The notes below the pieces were generated by a model. That model worked only from the letters and a program-made list of their open reading frames with translations, made no database searches and was not told where the DNA came from. From Bacillus sp. T33-2 (GTDB lineage Bacteria > Bacillota > Bacilli > Bacillales > Cytobacillaceae): 64,000 bases of DNA. Of the stretch, positions 43,056-52,207 are shown in pieces. The DNA is taken from positions 92,061-156,060 of the forward strand of contig NZ_PGVB01000007.1 in the NCBI RefSeq assembly GCF_002860205.1. Direction: 5' to 3'. Each line of letters starts with the position of its first letter. Position 1 is the first letter of the stretch. Made by a program: the position numbers and the translations under genes.

Positions 43056-43994
43056 TTGAATTTCGATCACTTAAGAATTTTTTATATGGCTGCGATGAAG
43101 AAGAATTTTTCAGAAACCGCTAAAGCATTGCATATGTCACAACCGAGCGTCAGTCTCCAAATTCGTCAGTTGGAAGAATCATTGGATACGAAGCTCTTTA
43201 ACCGAACGACTAAAAAAGTTTATCTTACTCCTGCTGGCGAACTACTTTTTAATTCAGCAAAAAACATATTAAAACAAGTAAATGACACAAAAAAAGAAAT
43301 AAAACAACTGGAACAATCGGTTCACGGAAATTTACTTATCGGTGCAAGCTTAACAATTGGCGAGTACATCCTTCCCTACTTATTTGGTGAATTTAAACGA
43401 AAATTTCCCAATGTGAATATTATTTTGAAAATATATAATTCCCAACAAATTGCTGAAAAACTAGATGATGAAGAAATAAATTTAGGATTTATTGAATCGA
43501 TGATTTCCTATCCACAGTTTGTTCAAGAAGCATTTTTAGATGATGAATTGATGGTTATATCGTCGGATCCTATTCCTGACGCAACAGATAGCGAAATTTC
43601 GATAGAGCAGCTTTTTAATCTTCCGTTAATCTTGCGTGAAGAAGGTTCAGGTACAAGGCAAGTGATTGAGGAGTCATTACGGAAGTATAATTTTAATCCT
43701 GCCAGGTTAAAAGTCATTCTAGAACTTGAAAACACAGAATCGATTAAATCCTCTGTTGAATCTGGCATGGGTATTTCCATCATTTCAAAAGTTGCTGTTC
43801 AGAAAGAACTCACACTAAAAACATTAAAAAGTTACTCAATTAAAGATATAAATTTGAAGAGATCCTTGTACTATATCTATAATGATACAAATCTTTCACT
43901 GCCTAGCCAGGTGTTCTTGGAATTTATATCAGAGTTTTATAAAAATCAAAATCATCAATTGAAGCATTCAATAAATAAAAAATCATTTACTTAA
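43056..43994 (+). CDS. LysR-family transcriptional regulator (CysL/YeiE-like)
   Basis: A 312-aa LysR regulator starting at TTG with AAAGGGGG ahead. The HTH is at residues 1-60 (NFSETAKALHMSQPSVSLQI, RQLEESLDTKLFNR), followed by a two-lobed effector domain (GNLLIGASLTIGEYILPYLF). It follows yeiH by 64 bases, and YeiE/CysL-type LysR genes commonly accompany yeiH homologues. It probably controls yeiH in response to a sulfur oxyanion or the island substrate. Confidence 0.88.
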   Translation: MNFDHLRIFYMAAMKKNFSETAKALHMSQPSVSLQIRQLEESLDTKLFNRTTKKVYLTPAGELLFNSAKNILKQVNDTKKEIKQLEQSVHGNLLIGASLTIGEYILPYLFGEFKRKFPNVNIILKIYNSQQIAEKLDDEEINLGFIESMISYPQFVQEAFLDDELMVISSDPIPDATDSEISIEQLFNLPLILREEGSGTRQVIEESLRKYNFNPARLKVILELENTESIKSSVESGMGISIISKVAVQKELTLKTLKSYSIKDINLKRSLYYIYNDTNLSLPSQVFLEFISEFYKNQNHQLKHSINKKSFT

Positions 43995-44077
43995 AAAAGT
44001 ATTATTATATAAGGAAGAATGTTTTTTCGATTTACAGAGACTCGATTTTTCATTCATTGTTTGTGTTCTGCTCTGCC

Positions 44078-44571
44078 TCTTAAGTATTTAACTTGTGGAC
44101 CCAATAATACGACATCTACTTTTTCCTTCGCTAAAAATTTGTCGGCTATTGTTGAAGCGATTGCCATTACTTCGATATATATGCCCCGTTCTTCAGCACA
44201 CTTTTGCATTTTTGTCATCAACATACTTGTACTCATTCCTGCAGAACAAATTAGCAAGATGCGGTTTTTATCCATTGCTATTTCCCCTTTGTATATGCCG
44301 TGGACTTCATACTGTTTTTCTAGAATGTATGCGCTTTATTTTTAAGTTGCGGTTTTTCCGTTGATAACGTAAATCGTTTTATGGAATCAAAAAAAGCCTA
44401 TTGCTAGTGTTGAAGGCAATAAGCTCAGTTACCAATTTGGCCATGCATGATATTAATGATTTCCTCTTTAGATTGGATTTTGATCAGCCTCTGAACAACT
44501 GATTTATTTTCGATCACTTTAATCAATTGCTGATACATACCACTTAAACGTTCTTCACTCCCCTTCTAAAT
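44078..44571 (-). pseudogene. Copied fragment: 5' part of PTS EIIB plus 3' end of the PTS regulator
   Basis: Matches about 47818-48314. It contains the first 68 codons of EIIB (ICSAGMSTSMLMTKMQKCAE is shared), the EIIB upstream region with a damaged copy of the palindrome at 48100, the regulator terminator hairpin, and the last ~50 codons of the regulator. Both gene parts are truncated, so neither can work. Confidence 0.85.
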
Positions 44572-44575
44572 ATTT

Positions 44576-45222
44576 AATTAAAAACAACGGTATTGAAAAA
44601 ACGAAGTCTATATCGGAGAACAGCAATTCCTGGAAGGAGAAGATACAAAAATGGCATTCCAGGACAATGACCTGCCGGCGGGCAAAAAATTATTAAGAAG
44701 ACAAAAGAAACCCTTCCTGACTTTGGAAGGGTTTTTGACCTGAAATAGACTTATATTTTGTCCTGTTCGTAAATTACACTAGATAAATGTGTCTTCCGTG
44801 AACTAGGCGTGAACAGATTACAGCAGATGCTTCTGTTCTTTCCTCAATGCGTCCCCGGCCCTCACATAATTCCAACTACGATATAACTTTCTTATCATCA
44901 GTATTGAATACTTCTTCTGCAGCCTCTTCTTTCAGGTCAGCATTATCCATAAGCTTCACAAACGGATAGTAAATGACAACCGTTAAAACAAGAGTGATAG
45001 CCTGGATTACTGCGCCGCTAATTTTACCTCCAGTTGCGAGATAACCACTGATGATCGGAGGCATTGTCCAGGGTACAATAATGCCGGCTGGTTTAGCGAC
45101 TAATCCCATAGCCATACCAGCGTAAGTAACAACTGCAGCAACTACTGGAGCAATAATGAACGGGATCAGTAATTTAAAATTCAACACTACCGGCAGCCCA
45201 AACAAAACCGGTTCATTGATGT
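44576..45222. repeat. Right ~645-bp direct repeat (LDT fragment joined to PTS EIIC 3' end)
   Basis: 44576-44698 matches 50827-50946 inside the L,D-transpeptidase gene; it is joined to the terminator and 3' end of the EIIC gene. The same junction appears in 20928-21571. Here the EIIC part continues into the complete gene, so this copy is at the native PTS locus. Confidence 0.85.
44708..44736 (-). terminator. Rho-independent terminator of the PTS operon
   Basis: AAACCCTTCC faces GGAAGGGTTT, a perfect 10-bp stem; T runs lie on both sides. A slightly changed copy is at 21058-21086. Confidence 0.85.
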
Positions 45223-46162
45223 TGAAGAATCCTGGTGCAACTGTGAGCTTACCCATTGCTTTGTTATTTTTACTCTTTGTAAATAACCATAAGCAGATAA
45301 CTAGTCCAATGGTAGCTCCTCCGCCACCCATCCAGACAAAATTCAACATGAATTCATTTGTAACGATGTTCGGCAATTCTTTTCCGGCCTGGAATGCGAT
45401 TCGATTCGCATCAGAATTTTGCAGCCAGATAGGCTGAATGACTGGAATAACTGTATTCGCACCATGTATGCCAAGAAGCCATAAAAATGAATTTAATGCT
45501 ATGATGATCAATGTTCCCCATAAACTGCTGCCTAGTACACCAAGTGGTTTTCCTAGCGTATTGGTTAACAAAGTATGGATATTGTCGATTCCAGCGAATC
45601 CTAACAATAAATAGATTAAGCTCCAAACCAATATAACCATTAATCCAGGTATTAATGCAGCAAATGATTTCTCAACAGCTACTGGTACACCCGCAGGCAT
45701 TTTGATTGTAAAATTCTTTTGCACAAAGAACCTGAATATTTCAGCTGATATAAGTCCCACTACAATCGCTACAAATAGCCCGCTGCTGCCCAGGTAGATA
45801 TAAGAAATTCCAGAACCAGCTTTTGAAATTAAGTCGGGGGTTACGATAACAAAACTTGATAATGCAATGATCCCCGCAGAAATTTCATCAACATCATAAA
45901 ATTCCGCCAGACTTTTAGCGATTCCAAAAACAGCCACAAGTGCCATCAGTCCAAATGAACCGTTTACAATTTTAGCAAAAACAGGTGCTAATCCAAGGTC
46001 ATTCAACCACTCGGTATACCCGCTTATCGGTAAATTGCCTAAAATAAGAAAGATTGACCCTATAATAATTAGCGGCATCCCTAATAAAATTCCATCACGC
46101 AATGCTCTTAGATGTCGTTGTTCTCCGATCATCCCTGCTATATATTCAATTCTTTCTAACAT
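44876..46162 (-). CDS. PTS lactose/cellobiose-type EIIC permease
   Basis: A 428-aa integral membrane protein of the Lac family EIIC (RDGILLGMPLIIIGSIFLIL, SLWGTLIIIALNSFLWLLGI followed by HGANTV, LNFVWMGGGGATIGL, FFNINEPVLFGLPVVLN). It moves a beta-linked disaccharide or related amino sugar while EIIB phosphorylates it. GGGGATGTGAAAAA precedes the ATG. It is the last gene of the operon EIIB-EIIA-MupG-EIIC. The MupG-like neighbour suggests a muropeptide-derived sugar such as MurNAc-GlcNAc as a possible substrate; cellobiose or chitobiose are alternatives. Confidence 0.9.
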   Translation of the reverse strand: MLERIEYIAGMIGEQRHLRALRDGILLGMPLIIIGSIFLILGNLPISGYTEWLNDLGLAPVFAKIVNGSFGLMALVAVFGIAKSLAEFYDVDEISAGIIALSSFVIVTPDLISKAGSGISYIYLGSSGLFVAIVVGLISAEIFRFFVQKNFTIKMPAGVPVAVEKSFAALIPGLMVILVWSLIYLLLGFAGIDNIHTLLTNTLGKPLGVLGSSLWGTLIIIALNSFLWLLGIHGANTVIPVIQPIWLQNSDANRIAFQAGKELPNIVTNEFMLNFVWMGGGGATIGLVICLWLFTKSKNNKAMGKLTVAPGFFNINEPVLFGLPVVLNFKLLIPFIIAPVVAAVVTYAGMAMGLVAKPAGIIVPWTMPPIISGYLATGGKISGAVIQAITLVLTVVIYYPFVKLMDNADLKEEAAEEVFNTDDKKVIS

Positions 46163-46202
46163 TTTTTCACATCCCCATTCGAGTTCTTTCGCTATTAACC
46201 GA

Positions 46203-47291
46203 TTATATTTTCTTCAACACAAAGCTCGTCCATGGCTTCAGATAGTCTAATAGAAACGTTGACTCTTCTGTAAGCCGGCCTACTACATTTCTGTCGTCGT
46301 CGTTGTCCATGTCCGTCAATGCAATTTGTGTTTCACCTTTGTAATGACCAAAATGGTTATTGCAAATTAATATGTCACCTTTCTTGATCGGAACTGTGTT
46401 ATTCGCTGGAAAATCCTCAGCTTTGTATTTTATTCGTGTGGATGTCGAGCGAATCATATATTCAGAGCGGTCGCCTCTGTACTGATGAATTTCGTCAAGA
46501 ACGATTTTTTTTTCCACTTCCGAAATGTCGGAAAATAACTCAATTTCAAATGCTGGGTGGCTATTAAGATACGCTTGTGACATGGTCCGCAATTCATCTT
46601 CAGTAGCATAGGCATTTCCAATCAATAAATCATCAATTGTTCCCATTAATCGGAAATGTGTAACCTGAGTATGAATAGAACGATTTCTATGGTGCTCCAA
46701 AGTGCAAAGCCCCTTTTGAACCGGCCATGGGCCAAGCTCGCCATGCTGCGAAGTGACAAAAGCACCCGTATGTATGCGGTTTTGATTAAACACACTTGTT
46801 GTTTGTTCAAAATGGTCCTGAGAAATGCCTGTATATTTTTGCGGATAAAAATTGTGAGACGCGTACAAATAGTCAATATCAGGCTGGTAACTCATAATAT
46901 TATCAATGTACTTTGTTCCGCTGCTCATATTGATTTCGATAATCAGCCCATAAGGATTCCTGGTCATCGCAGCTTCCTCTGCACCAGTAAAACCTAGGTC
47001 CAGACGGATTCCTGTTGCCCCTAAATCCTTGAAGAATTTCAGATCATCATAGCTAATATTCAACTGCTTGAACAAACTCGGATTGATGTCCAGGATTGTT
47101 TCCATCCCAATTGAATTACCATACTCAATAATCTTTTTGAACTTATTAATGACTTCACCTTGATCCCCGACTATTTCTAACAAACTAGTAAATATTCGCG
47201 TGAATCCATACTTTCTGGCAAGGTCCAAATATTCCTTATCAGCTTCATATTGGCTTTGTGATGGATAAATCGATACACCAAGCTGCCTCAT
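46203..47291 (-). CDS. mupG: DUF871 family, MupG-like 6-phospho-N-acetylmuramidase
   Basis: A 362-aa protein with an N-terminal TIM barrel (RQLGVSIYPSQSQYEADKEY, ARKYGFTRIFTSLL, DLGATGIRLDLGFTG, YASHNFYPQKYTGIS) and a C-terminal cyclophilin-like domain (PIKKGDILICNNHFGHYKGE). DUF871 proteins linked to PTS genes include MupG, which hydrolyses MurNAc-6P-GlcNAc after import during cell-wall recycling. GAGGGGGAAAAGG precedes the ATG. Located between EIIA and EIIC; a hydrolase for the sugar brought in by this PTS. Confidence 0.85.
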   Translation of the reverse strand: MRQLGVSIYPSQSQYEADKEYLDLARKYGFTRIFTSLLEIVGDQGEVINKFKKIIEYGNSIGMETILDINPSLFKQLNISYDDLKFFKDLGATGIRLDLGFTGAEEAAMTRNPYGLIIEINMSSGTKYIDNIMSYQPDIDYLYASHNFYPQKYTGISQDHFEQTTSVFNQNRIHTGAFVTSQHGELGPWPVQKGLCTLEHHRNRSIHTQVTHFRLMGTIDDLLIGNAYATEDELRTMSQAYLNSHPAFEIELFSDISEVEKKIVLDEIHQYRGDRSEYMIRSTSTRIKYKAEDFPANNTVPIKKGDILICNNHFGHYKGETQIALTDMDNDDDRNVVGRLTEESTFLLDYLKPWTSFVLKKI

Positions 47292-47339
47292 TCCTTTTCC
47301 CCCTCTTTAAAAAGTCAATTGGTTTCGCGTTGCCTCAGT

Positions 47340-47672
47340 TTATGAATTCGGCTGAGTTACAGCCAGTTTTTTATGGACATCAATTACTTCTTTCGCCAAA
47401 TCCAAGAAAGTAATGGCATTCATTAAATGATCCTGAGCATGAATCAGCAGTAAAGTAACTTGAAAATTTTCTCCAGATGCTTCCTGTGTCAATAAACTTG
47501 TTTGTGAATTGTGTGCTCCTGTTAATTCATTGTTAGCTTCTTCAAGTTTTTGGTCAGCCAACTCGAAGTCGTCTTCCTTTGCTGCTTGAATAGCTTCCAT
47601 TGCAAGACTTTTGGCATTGCCGCTAAGCATGATCAAATTCATAACTGCTTCTAAAGCATTGTTTTCTTGCAC
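47340..47672 (-). CDS. PTS lactose/cellobiose-type EIIA
   Basis: A 110-aa all-helical protein of the Lac-type EIIA family, which takes phosphate from HPr. The active His is in LLLIHAQDHLMNAITF (about H78). Start is GTG with GGAAGGATG ahead. It lies 21 bases after EIIB. Confidence 0.92.
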   Translation of the reverse strand: MQENNALEAVMNLIMLSGNAKSLAMEAIQAAKEDDFELADQKLEEANNELTGAHNSQTSLLTQEASGENFQVTLLLIHAQDHLMNAITFLDLAKEVIDVHKKLAVTQPNS

Positions 47673-47693
47673 TTATAACATCCTTCCTGGAAT

Positions 47694-48020
47694 CTATTTT
47701 CCATTGTTGATTAAGTCTAATGCAGTATTTAAAACATTTTCACCATTCATCTTGCCGTAGTCTTTCATGTCAATTACTGCCAGAGGAATATTGTCTTTAG
47801 CCAATGATTTCTCATATCTGCCTCTTAAGTATTTAACTTGCGGACCTAATAATACGACATCTACTTTTTCCTTCGCTAAAAATTTGTCGGCTGTTGTTGA
47901 AGCGATCGCCATTACTTCGATATCTATGCCCCGTTCTTCAGCACACTTTTGCATTTTTGTCATCAACATGCTTGTACTCATTCCTGCAGAACAAATTAGC
48001 AAGATTCGTTTTTTATCCAT
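47694..48020 (-). CDS. PTS lactose/cellobiose-type EIIB
   Basis: A 108-aa EIIB with the phospho-Cys in the N-terminal P-loop KRILLICSAGMSTSMLM (about C10), then VDVVLLGPQVKYLRGR. AAAGGGGAAATAGC precedes the ATG. It is first in the PTS operon, with a palindrome about 80 bases upstream. A truncated copy lies at 44078-44275. Confidence 0.92.
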   Translation of the reverse strand: MDKKRILLICSAGMSTSMLMTKMQKCAEERGIDIEVMAIASTTADKFLAKEKVDVVLLGPQVKYLRGRYEKSLAKDNIPLAVIDMKDYGKMNGENVLNTALDLINNGK

Positions 48021-48099
48021 TGCTATTTCCCCTTTGTATATGTCGTGGACTTCATAATGTTATTCTAGAATGTATGCGCTTTATTTTTAAGTTGCGGTT

Positions 48100-48118
48100 T
48101 TTCCGTTGATAACGGAAA
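48100..48118 (-). promoter_or_regulatory. Palindrome upstream of the PTS operon, likely regulator site
   Basis: TTTCCGTT-GAT-AACGGAAA is a perfect 8-bp inverted repeat between the regulator gene and EIIB. In the copied fragment near 44355 one arm is altered. Likely target of the LicR-type activator encoded next door. Confidence 0.55.
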
Positions 48119-48132
48119 TTGTTATATGGAAT

Positions 48133-48168
48133 CAAAAAAAGCCTATTGCTAGTTGAAGGCAATAAGCT
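48133..48168 (-). terminator. Rho-independent terminator of the PTS regulator gene
   Basis: Minus-strand AGCTTATTGC pairs with GCAATAGGCT (one G-T pair) and is followed by seven T; it begins at the stop codon of the regulator. Confidence 0.85.
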
Positions 48169-50093
48169 CAGTTACCAATTTGGCCATGCATGATATTGAT
48201 TATTTCCTCTTTAGATTGGCTTTTGATCAACTTCTGAACAACTGATTTATTTTCGATCACTTTGATCAATTGCTGATACATACCACTTAAACGTTCTTCA
48301 CTCCCCTTCTCAATATTTAATAGACACACAAATTGAACCATTTTGTCATCATCCCATTGAATGGGGGATTTTAATGTACATATTGTCCAGAAAGTATCAC
48401 TTGTTTCGGCTCTTATTGGATGGGGTACAGCAACTAAATTTCCAAAGCAAGTAGCTGCCAGCTTCTCTCTTTCTAAAACAAGTTCCGCATAATTTTTTGA
48501 AACAAGACCTTGCTTATGTAATTCATTACACAGGAATTGAATGGTGCTTTCTTTATTTTCAAACTCTTTATGAATAAAAATTCTTGAGGGATCTAGATAC
48601 TCTTGTTTATCATTTTGATTGGATGTTAACTTATTTTTTATTTTTATAATGTCTGCATCCTCTAAGAAAGTATTTACAACCAGAACTGGTACACCCAGGT
48701 TTTCTTCAATTGGAATGGTACTGATGATGAAGTCAATATCAGATAAATTGTACGCGATTAATTTATAATAACTGATCGTATCTACTATTTCGATTTCACC
48801 TTGAAAGACATTTTCCAAATGATAGTAAAGTAAGCTTGCGCTCCCCACACCCGATGCACAAACAATTAAAACCCTTTTCACTTTTTTCTGCTGTTCCTTC
48901 ATTCTCTGAAGCGCAACTCCAATATGCAATGCAAGATAGGCGATTTCATGTTGACCCACTTCTTTATCTAAAATCTCCTCTATACTTTTACTTGCTATGA
49001 CCGCTCCTTCAAATGCACTTGGATATTTAGTCTTGATTTGGCTCAATAATGGGTTTCGTATATTCAGGCCATATTTCAATCGGTTGATTGCCGGACGAAG
49101 ATGTAAGGTTATTGACTTAATAAACTCTTTATCACCGGAAAAGTCCCAATTTAACTCTGTCTTTAATTTTTCCAGTATTCTATTCACAATCGTGTGCACA
49201 TCATCAAACTGATCAGAATCCTGGTTTGTCAATAATTTCGTGCCTAATAAATGAACAATAATATAGTCTATCTCGGATTTAGGAAAGCTTAATTTCGTTA
49301 ACGACTCTACCTCTTTAATAATTTCTGCTGAAACGATTTTCTCAAATGTATGTTCTTTATTAAATTCGATATGAATTGGTTCTATAATAAATCCTTCCTG
49401 TAATCGTTTGCATGCAATCGCGATATGAACAGCCAGATTTTCCAGTTCAAAATCAGAAATGTTAATGTTATGATTATTTGCTTTCGTTATCAGAATAGCC
49501 CTGATGTTTTCAAGTAATTCTTTATCCAACAATTGATCGGAATCCATATGCACCATGCTGCGCCTATTTCTATTTAGCATGGAATCAGACAAGCATAATC
49601 TTTTCATATATTCGTCCCCTTCAATCTTTGTTCCATAATGGGGACGGTTTATGATATTTAATTTATATTTTTGTATCATTTTCCGGACTAATTTCAGGTC
49701 AGTTTGCAGCGTTGATTTTGAAACAAACGTTTCTTCTTCCAAACTTTCCAGCTTCAGAAAATCCTGCGCGAGCAATAATCTTTTTAATATATATCTAACC
49801 CTGTATTCTTGTTCTTCAAAACTATTAATTAACTGATTGTTCTCTTGAGAGAAATGAGAAGTTGCCTTTGCAAACAATTCTCGATGTAAAACTTTTATTA
49901 TATAACCTTTACCCCGTATTGATTCAATATTGATACCTAACATACTGCTGTTTTGTTGAATCTGCTTTAATTCATCGCGGACAGTCCGATCACTTACACC
50001 TAACTCTTTTGCAATCCAGTCGGCTGGTATGGGTTCAGACGATTTTATTAAGTACATTAAAATATCTTTCTGGCGTTTTGAAAGTAATAACAT
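48168..50093 (-). CDS. BglG/LicR-type PTS-regulated transcriptional activator
   Basis: A 641-aa multidomain activator: N-terminal HTH_11 (DWIAKELGVSDRTVRDEL) and a second HTH (ETFVSKSTLQTDLKLVRKMI), two PRD domains around residues 190-400 with conserved His (LAVHIAIACKRL, YLALHIGVALQRM), an EIIB-like domain (VLIVCASGVGSASLLYYH) and a C-terminal EIIA-like domain (NLVAVPHPI). Phosphorylation by PTS proteins couples activity to sugar supply. It precedes the PTS operon it should control and has its own terminator. AAGGATAGATTGA precedes the ATG. Confidence 0.9.
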   Translation of the reverse strand: MLLLSKRQKDILMYLIKSSEPIPADWIAKELGVSDRTVRDELKQIQQNSSMLGINIESIRGKGYIIKVLHRELFAKATSHFSQENNQLINSFEEQEYRVRYILKRLLLAQDFLKLESLEEETFVSKSTLQTDLKLVRKMIQKYKLNIINRPHYGTKIEGDEYMKRLCLSDSMLNRNRRSMVHMDSDQLLDKELLENIRAILITKANNHNINISDFELENLAVHIAIACKRLQEGFIIEPIHIEFNKEHTFEKIVSAEIIKEVESLTKLSFPKSEIDYIIVHLLGTKLLTNQDSDQFDDVHTIVNRILEKLKTELNWDFSGDKEFIKSITLHLRPAINRLKYGLNIRNPLLSQIKTKYPSAFEGAVIASKSIEEILDKEVGQHEIAYLALHIGVALQRMKEQQKKVKRVLIVCASGVGSASLLYYHLENVFQGEIEIVDTISYYKLIAYNLSDIDFIISTIPIEENLGVPVLVVNTFLEDADIIKIKNKLTSNQNDKQEYLDPSRIFIHKEFENKESTIQFLCNELHKQGLVSKNYAELVLEREKLAATCFGNLVAVPHPIRAETSDTFWTICTLKSPIQWDDDKMVQFVCLLNIEKGSEERLSGMYQQLIKVIENKSVVQKLIKSQSKEEIINIMHGQIGN

Positions 50094-50476
50094 TCAATCT
50101 ATCCTTCCTACCATCGAACTAATTTACCTTTTATTATGAAAGATGAGTAATTCTTCTCTATATTACGTAAGTATGTAAAGGCTTCTAACGTATAATGCAG
50201 GTTGACATAGTAAATTTACGCACTATTTGGAATCCATATACTTAAGAAATGAATAGCATAATATAGTAAAATAATAATGCTAATTTAGTAATGAATCAAC
50301 TGTATTAAGCAGAAACAATATTAACTGCGTTTCTCTCGTATGTTTGTCTCCAACCGATAATGGCAAATTGTTTTCTTTAACTGGAGCTAAGCCAACTCAC
50401 AATATTCATGTACTTAACCCTTTCTTACGGCAATACCTCCCCCATTCCGGAATTTTCCTAAAAAAATTATTTTAAT
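50094..50476. other. Divergent intergenic region between PTS regulator and L,D-transpeptidase
   Basis: AT-rich and without ORFs; must hold the regulator promoter. The segment from 50477 on is the part duplicated at 20581 and carries TAGAAT near 50525, a likely -10 for the L,D-transpeptidase. Confidence 0.5.
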
Positions 50477-50621
50477 TGCCCACACATACAAATTCTGACA
50501 AACTTCACAACACACTATCTTGTAGAATAGGAAAAGAGAAAAATGAACAGCTCTTTAATGCAACCCAGGGCTTAACGTCAAAGGACAACTAGAACTGGTT
50601 TTAAAGTACGGGGGGATATTT

Positions 50622-52052
50622 GTGGCAAATGCTTTAAAATTAAATGAGGAAATTGACAAACCATCCAAATGGTTTACAAAGTGGAGACTTATAACAACAA
50701 TTGTCGTCATGGTTATGATCCTCCTGCTTGCGGGGATCAGCTATTACCAGGCAAACTACTTTAATGCAAATATCACAATAAATGGCATAAATGTTGGGGG
50801 ACTCACGGCCGATCAGGCACTTCAAAAATTAAAAACAACGGTATTGAAAAACGAAGTCTATGTCGGTGAACAGCAAATCCTGGATGGAGAAGATACAAAA
50901 ATGGCATTCCTGGACAATGACCTGCCGGCGGTCAAAAAATTATTAAGAAGCCAGTGGTCATTTTTTCCTTCTTCACAGGCAAAAAGTTATTCTTTAACCC
51001 CAAACAAAGAGGATCAGTACCGAAGCGTGACGATGAAAAAACTGGTGGAAGATAAGCTTGCATCATTGAATGAAAGCTTAAAAGCGCCGCAAGATGCCAA
51101 AGCTTATGTGGAAGAAGGCAAAGTGGTAATCTCGAACAGCTCCAGCGGGGAGCAATATGATGTCGCAAGCCTGTTAAAGGAATTCGAAAAGCAGGAATAT
51201 ATGAGTGAAACCCGTTTGAATCCTGTATATATACAGCCGGTCAAAGAAGACAGCCAGATTGTCAAAGACCAGGAGGCAAAGCTGCAGGAACTCCTCGGAC
51301 GGATCGTTGAATATAAGGTGCAGGATAAAGTTTATCCATTAAAAGCCAGTGAATTGATTAAAAAGGCCTCAATTTCGGCAGATTTGAAGATTACGATTGA
51401 AGAAAGCAATATTCATCATAAAATTTCTGAAATCAATGATTTGCAATCCACACTCAATAAAAATTTCACCTTTACAACCCACTCAGGTTCAACCATATCT
51501 GTAAAAGGACAGGGATACGGGTGGGCACTGGATACCGAAAAAGAAACTGCGCTCATTCAGGAAGCATTCGTAAAAGGTGAAAATTCGGTTTCTGCTGCCA
51601 ATGTTTATGGACATGGCTGGAAAGGTGAAGGTTATGGCTTTGAAACAATAACCAACAATGGAATTGGCGATACTTATGCTGAGGTGTCCATTGCAGAACA
51701 GCGTATTTGGCTGTACAGAAATGGACAAATGGTCTTCACCACGAATGTGGTGACCGGCAAACACAGCACCGGTGAAGATACATCACCAGGAGTATGGTAT
51801 ATCCTCTTCAAGCGCACTCCGTACACCCTTAATGGCACTAGCGCTGGCGCCGGGGACTATTCAATTGAAGTTGATTACTGGGCACCCTTTACGAACAGCG
51901 GGCAGGGTTTCCACGATGCAAGCTGGCGGACAAACTGGGCAAGCAATGCCTATCTTACAGGAGGGTCTGGCGGATGCGTGAACGTACCGCCGAGTGTGAT
52001 GAAAACCGTGTATGATAACCTTAGTCCATACCAGCCGGTTGTCGTTTATTGA
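50622..52052 (+). CDS. L,D-transpeptidase (YkuD domain) with PG-binding domain
   Basis: A 476-aa membrane-anchored enzyme. One helix near residues 22-45 (LITTIVVMVMILLLAGISYY) anchors it; the middle resembles PG_binding_4; the C-terminal ~125 residues are YkuD, with the His in GQGFHDASW and the catalytic Cys in GGSGGCVNVP. L,D-transpeptidases make 3-3 or protein cross-links in peptidoglycan outside the membrane. The start is GTG with GGGGGGATATTT ahead. Its 5' region is duplicated at 20581-21049 and an internal piece at 44576-44698. Confidence 0.9.
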   Translation: MANALKLNEEIDKPSKWFTKWRLITTIVVMVMILLLAGISYYQANYFNANITINGINVGGLTADQALQKLKTTVLKNEVYVGEQQILDGEDTKMAFLDNDLPAVKKLLRSQWSFFPSSQAKSYSLTPNKEDQYRSVTMKKLVEDKLASLNESLKAPQDAKAYVEEGKVVISNSSSGEQYDVASLLKEFEKQEYMSETRLNPVYIQPVKEDSQIVKDQEAKLQELLGRIVEYKVQDKVYPLKASELIKKASISADLKITIEESNIHHKISEINDLQSTLNKNFTFTTHSGSTISVKGQGYGWALDTEKETALIQEAFVKGENSVSAANVYGHGWKGEGYGFETITNNGIGDTYAEVSIAEQRIWLYRNGQMVFTTNVVTGKHSTGEDTSPGVWYILFKRTPYTLNGTSAGAGDYSIEVDYWAPFTNSGQGFHDASWRTNWASNAYLTGGSGGCVNVPPSVMKTVYDNLSPYQPVVVY

Positions 52053-52059
52053 AACACGG

Positions 52060-52099
52060 GGACGGTTCTTTTGCTTCCAATAAAGCATCAGAACCGTCC
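52060..52099 (+). terminator. Inverted repeat after the L,D-transpeptidase gene
   Basis: GGACGGTTCT faces AGAACCGTCC, a perfect 10-bp stem eight bases after the stop codon, without a clear T run. Confidence 0.6.
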
Positions 52100-52207
52100 T
52101 GTGCTGTTAACCATACCCACTGTTTAAAAATAGCTGCACTAAACGACTCTGAAACAATGTCAAGACAATTTACTTTCAATAGAAGTGTATCCTCATTTAA
52201 CTTGCCA

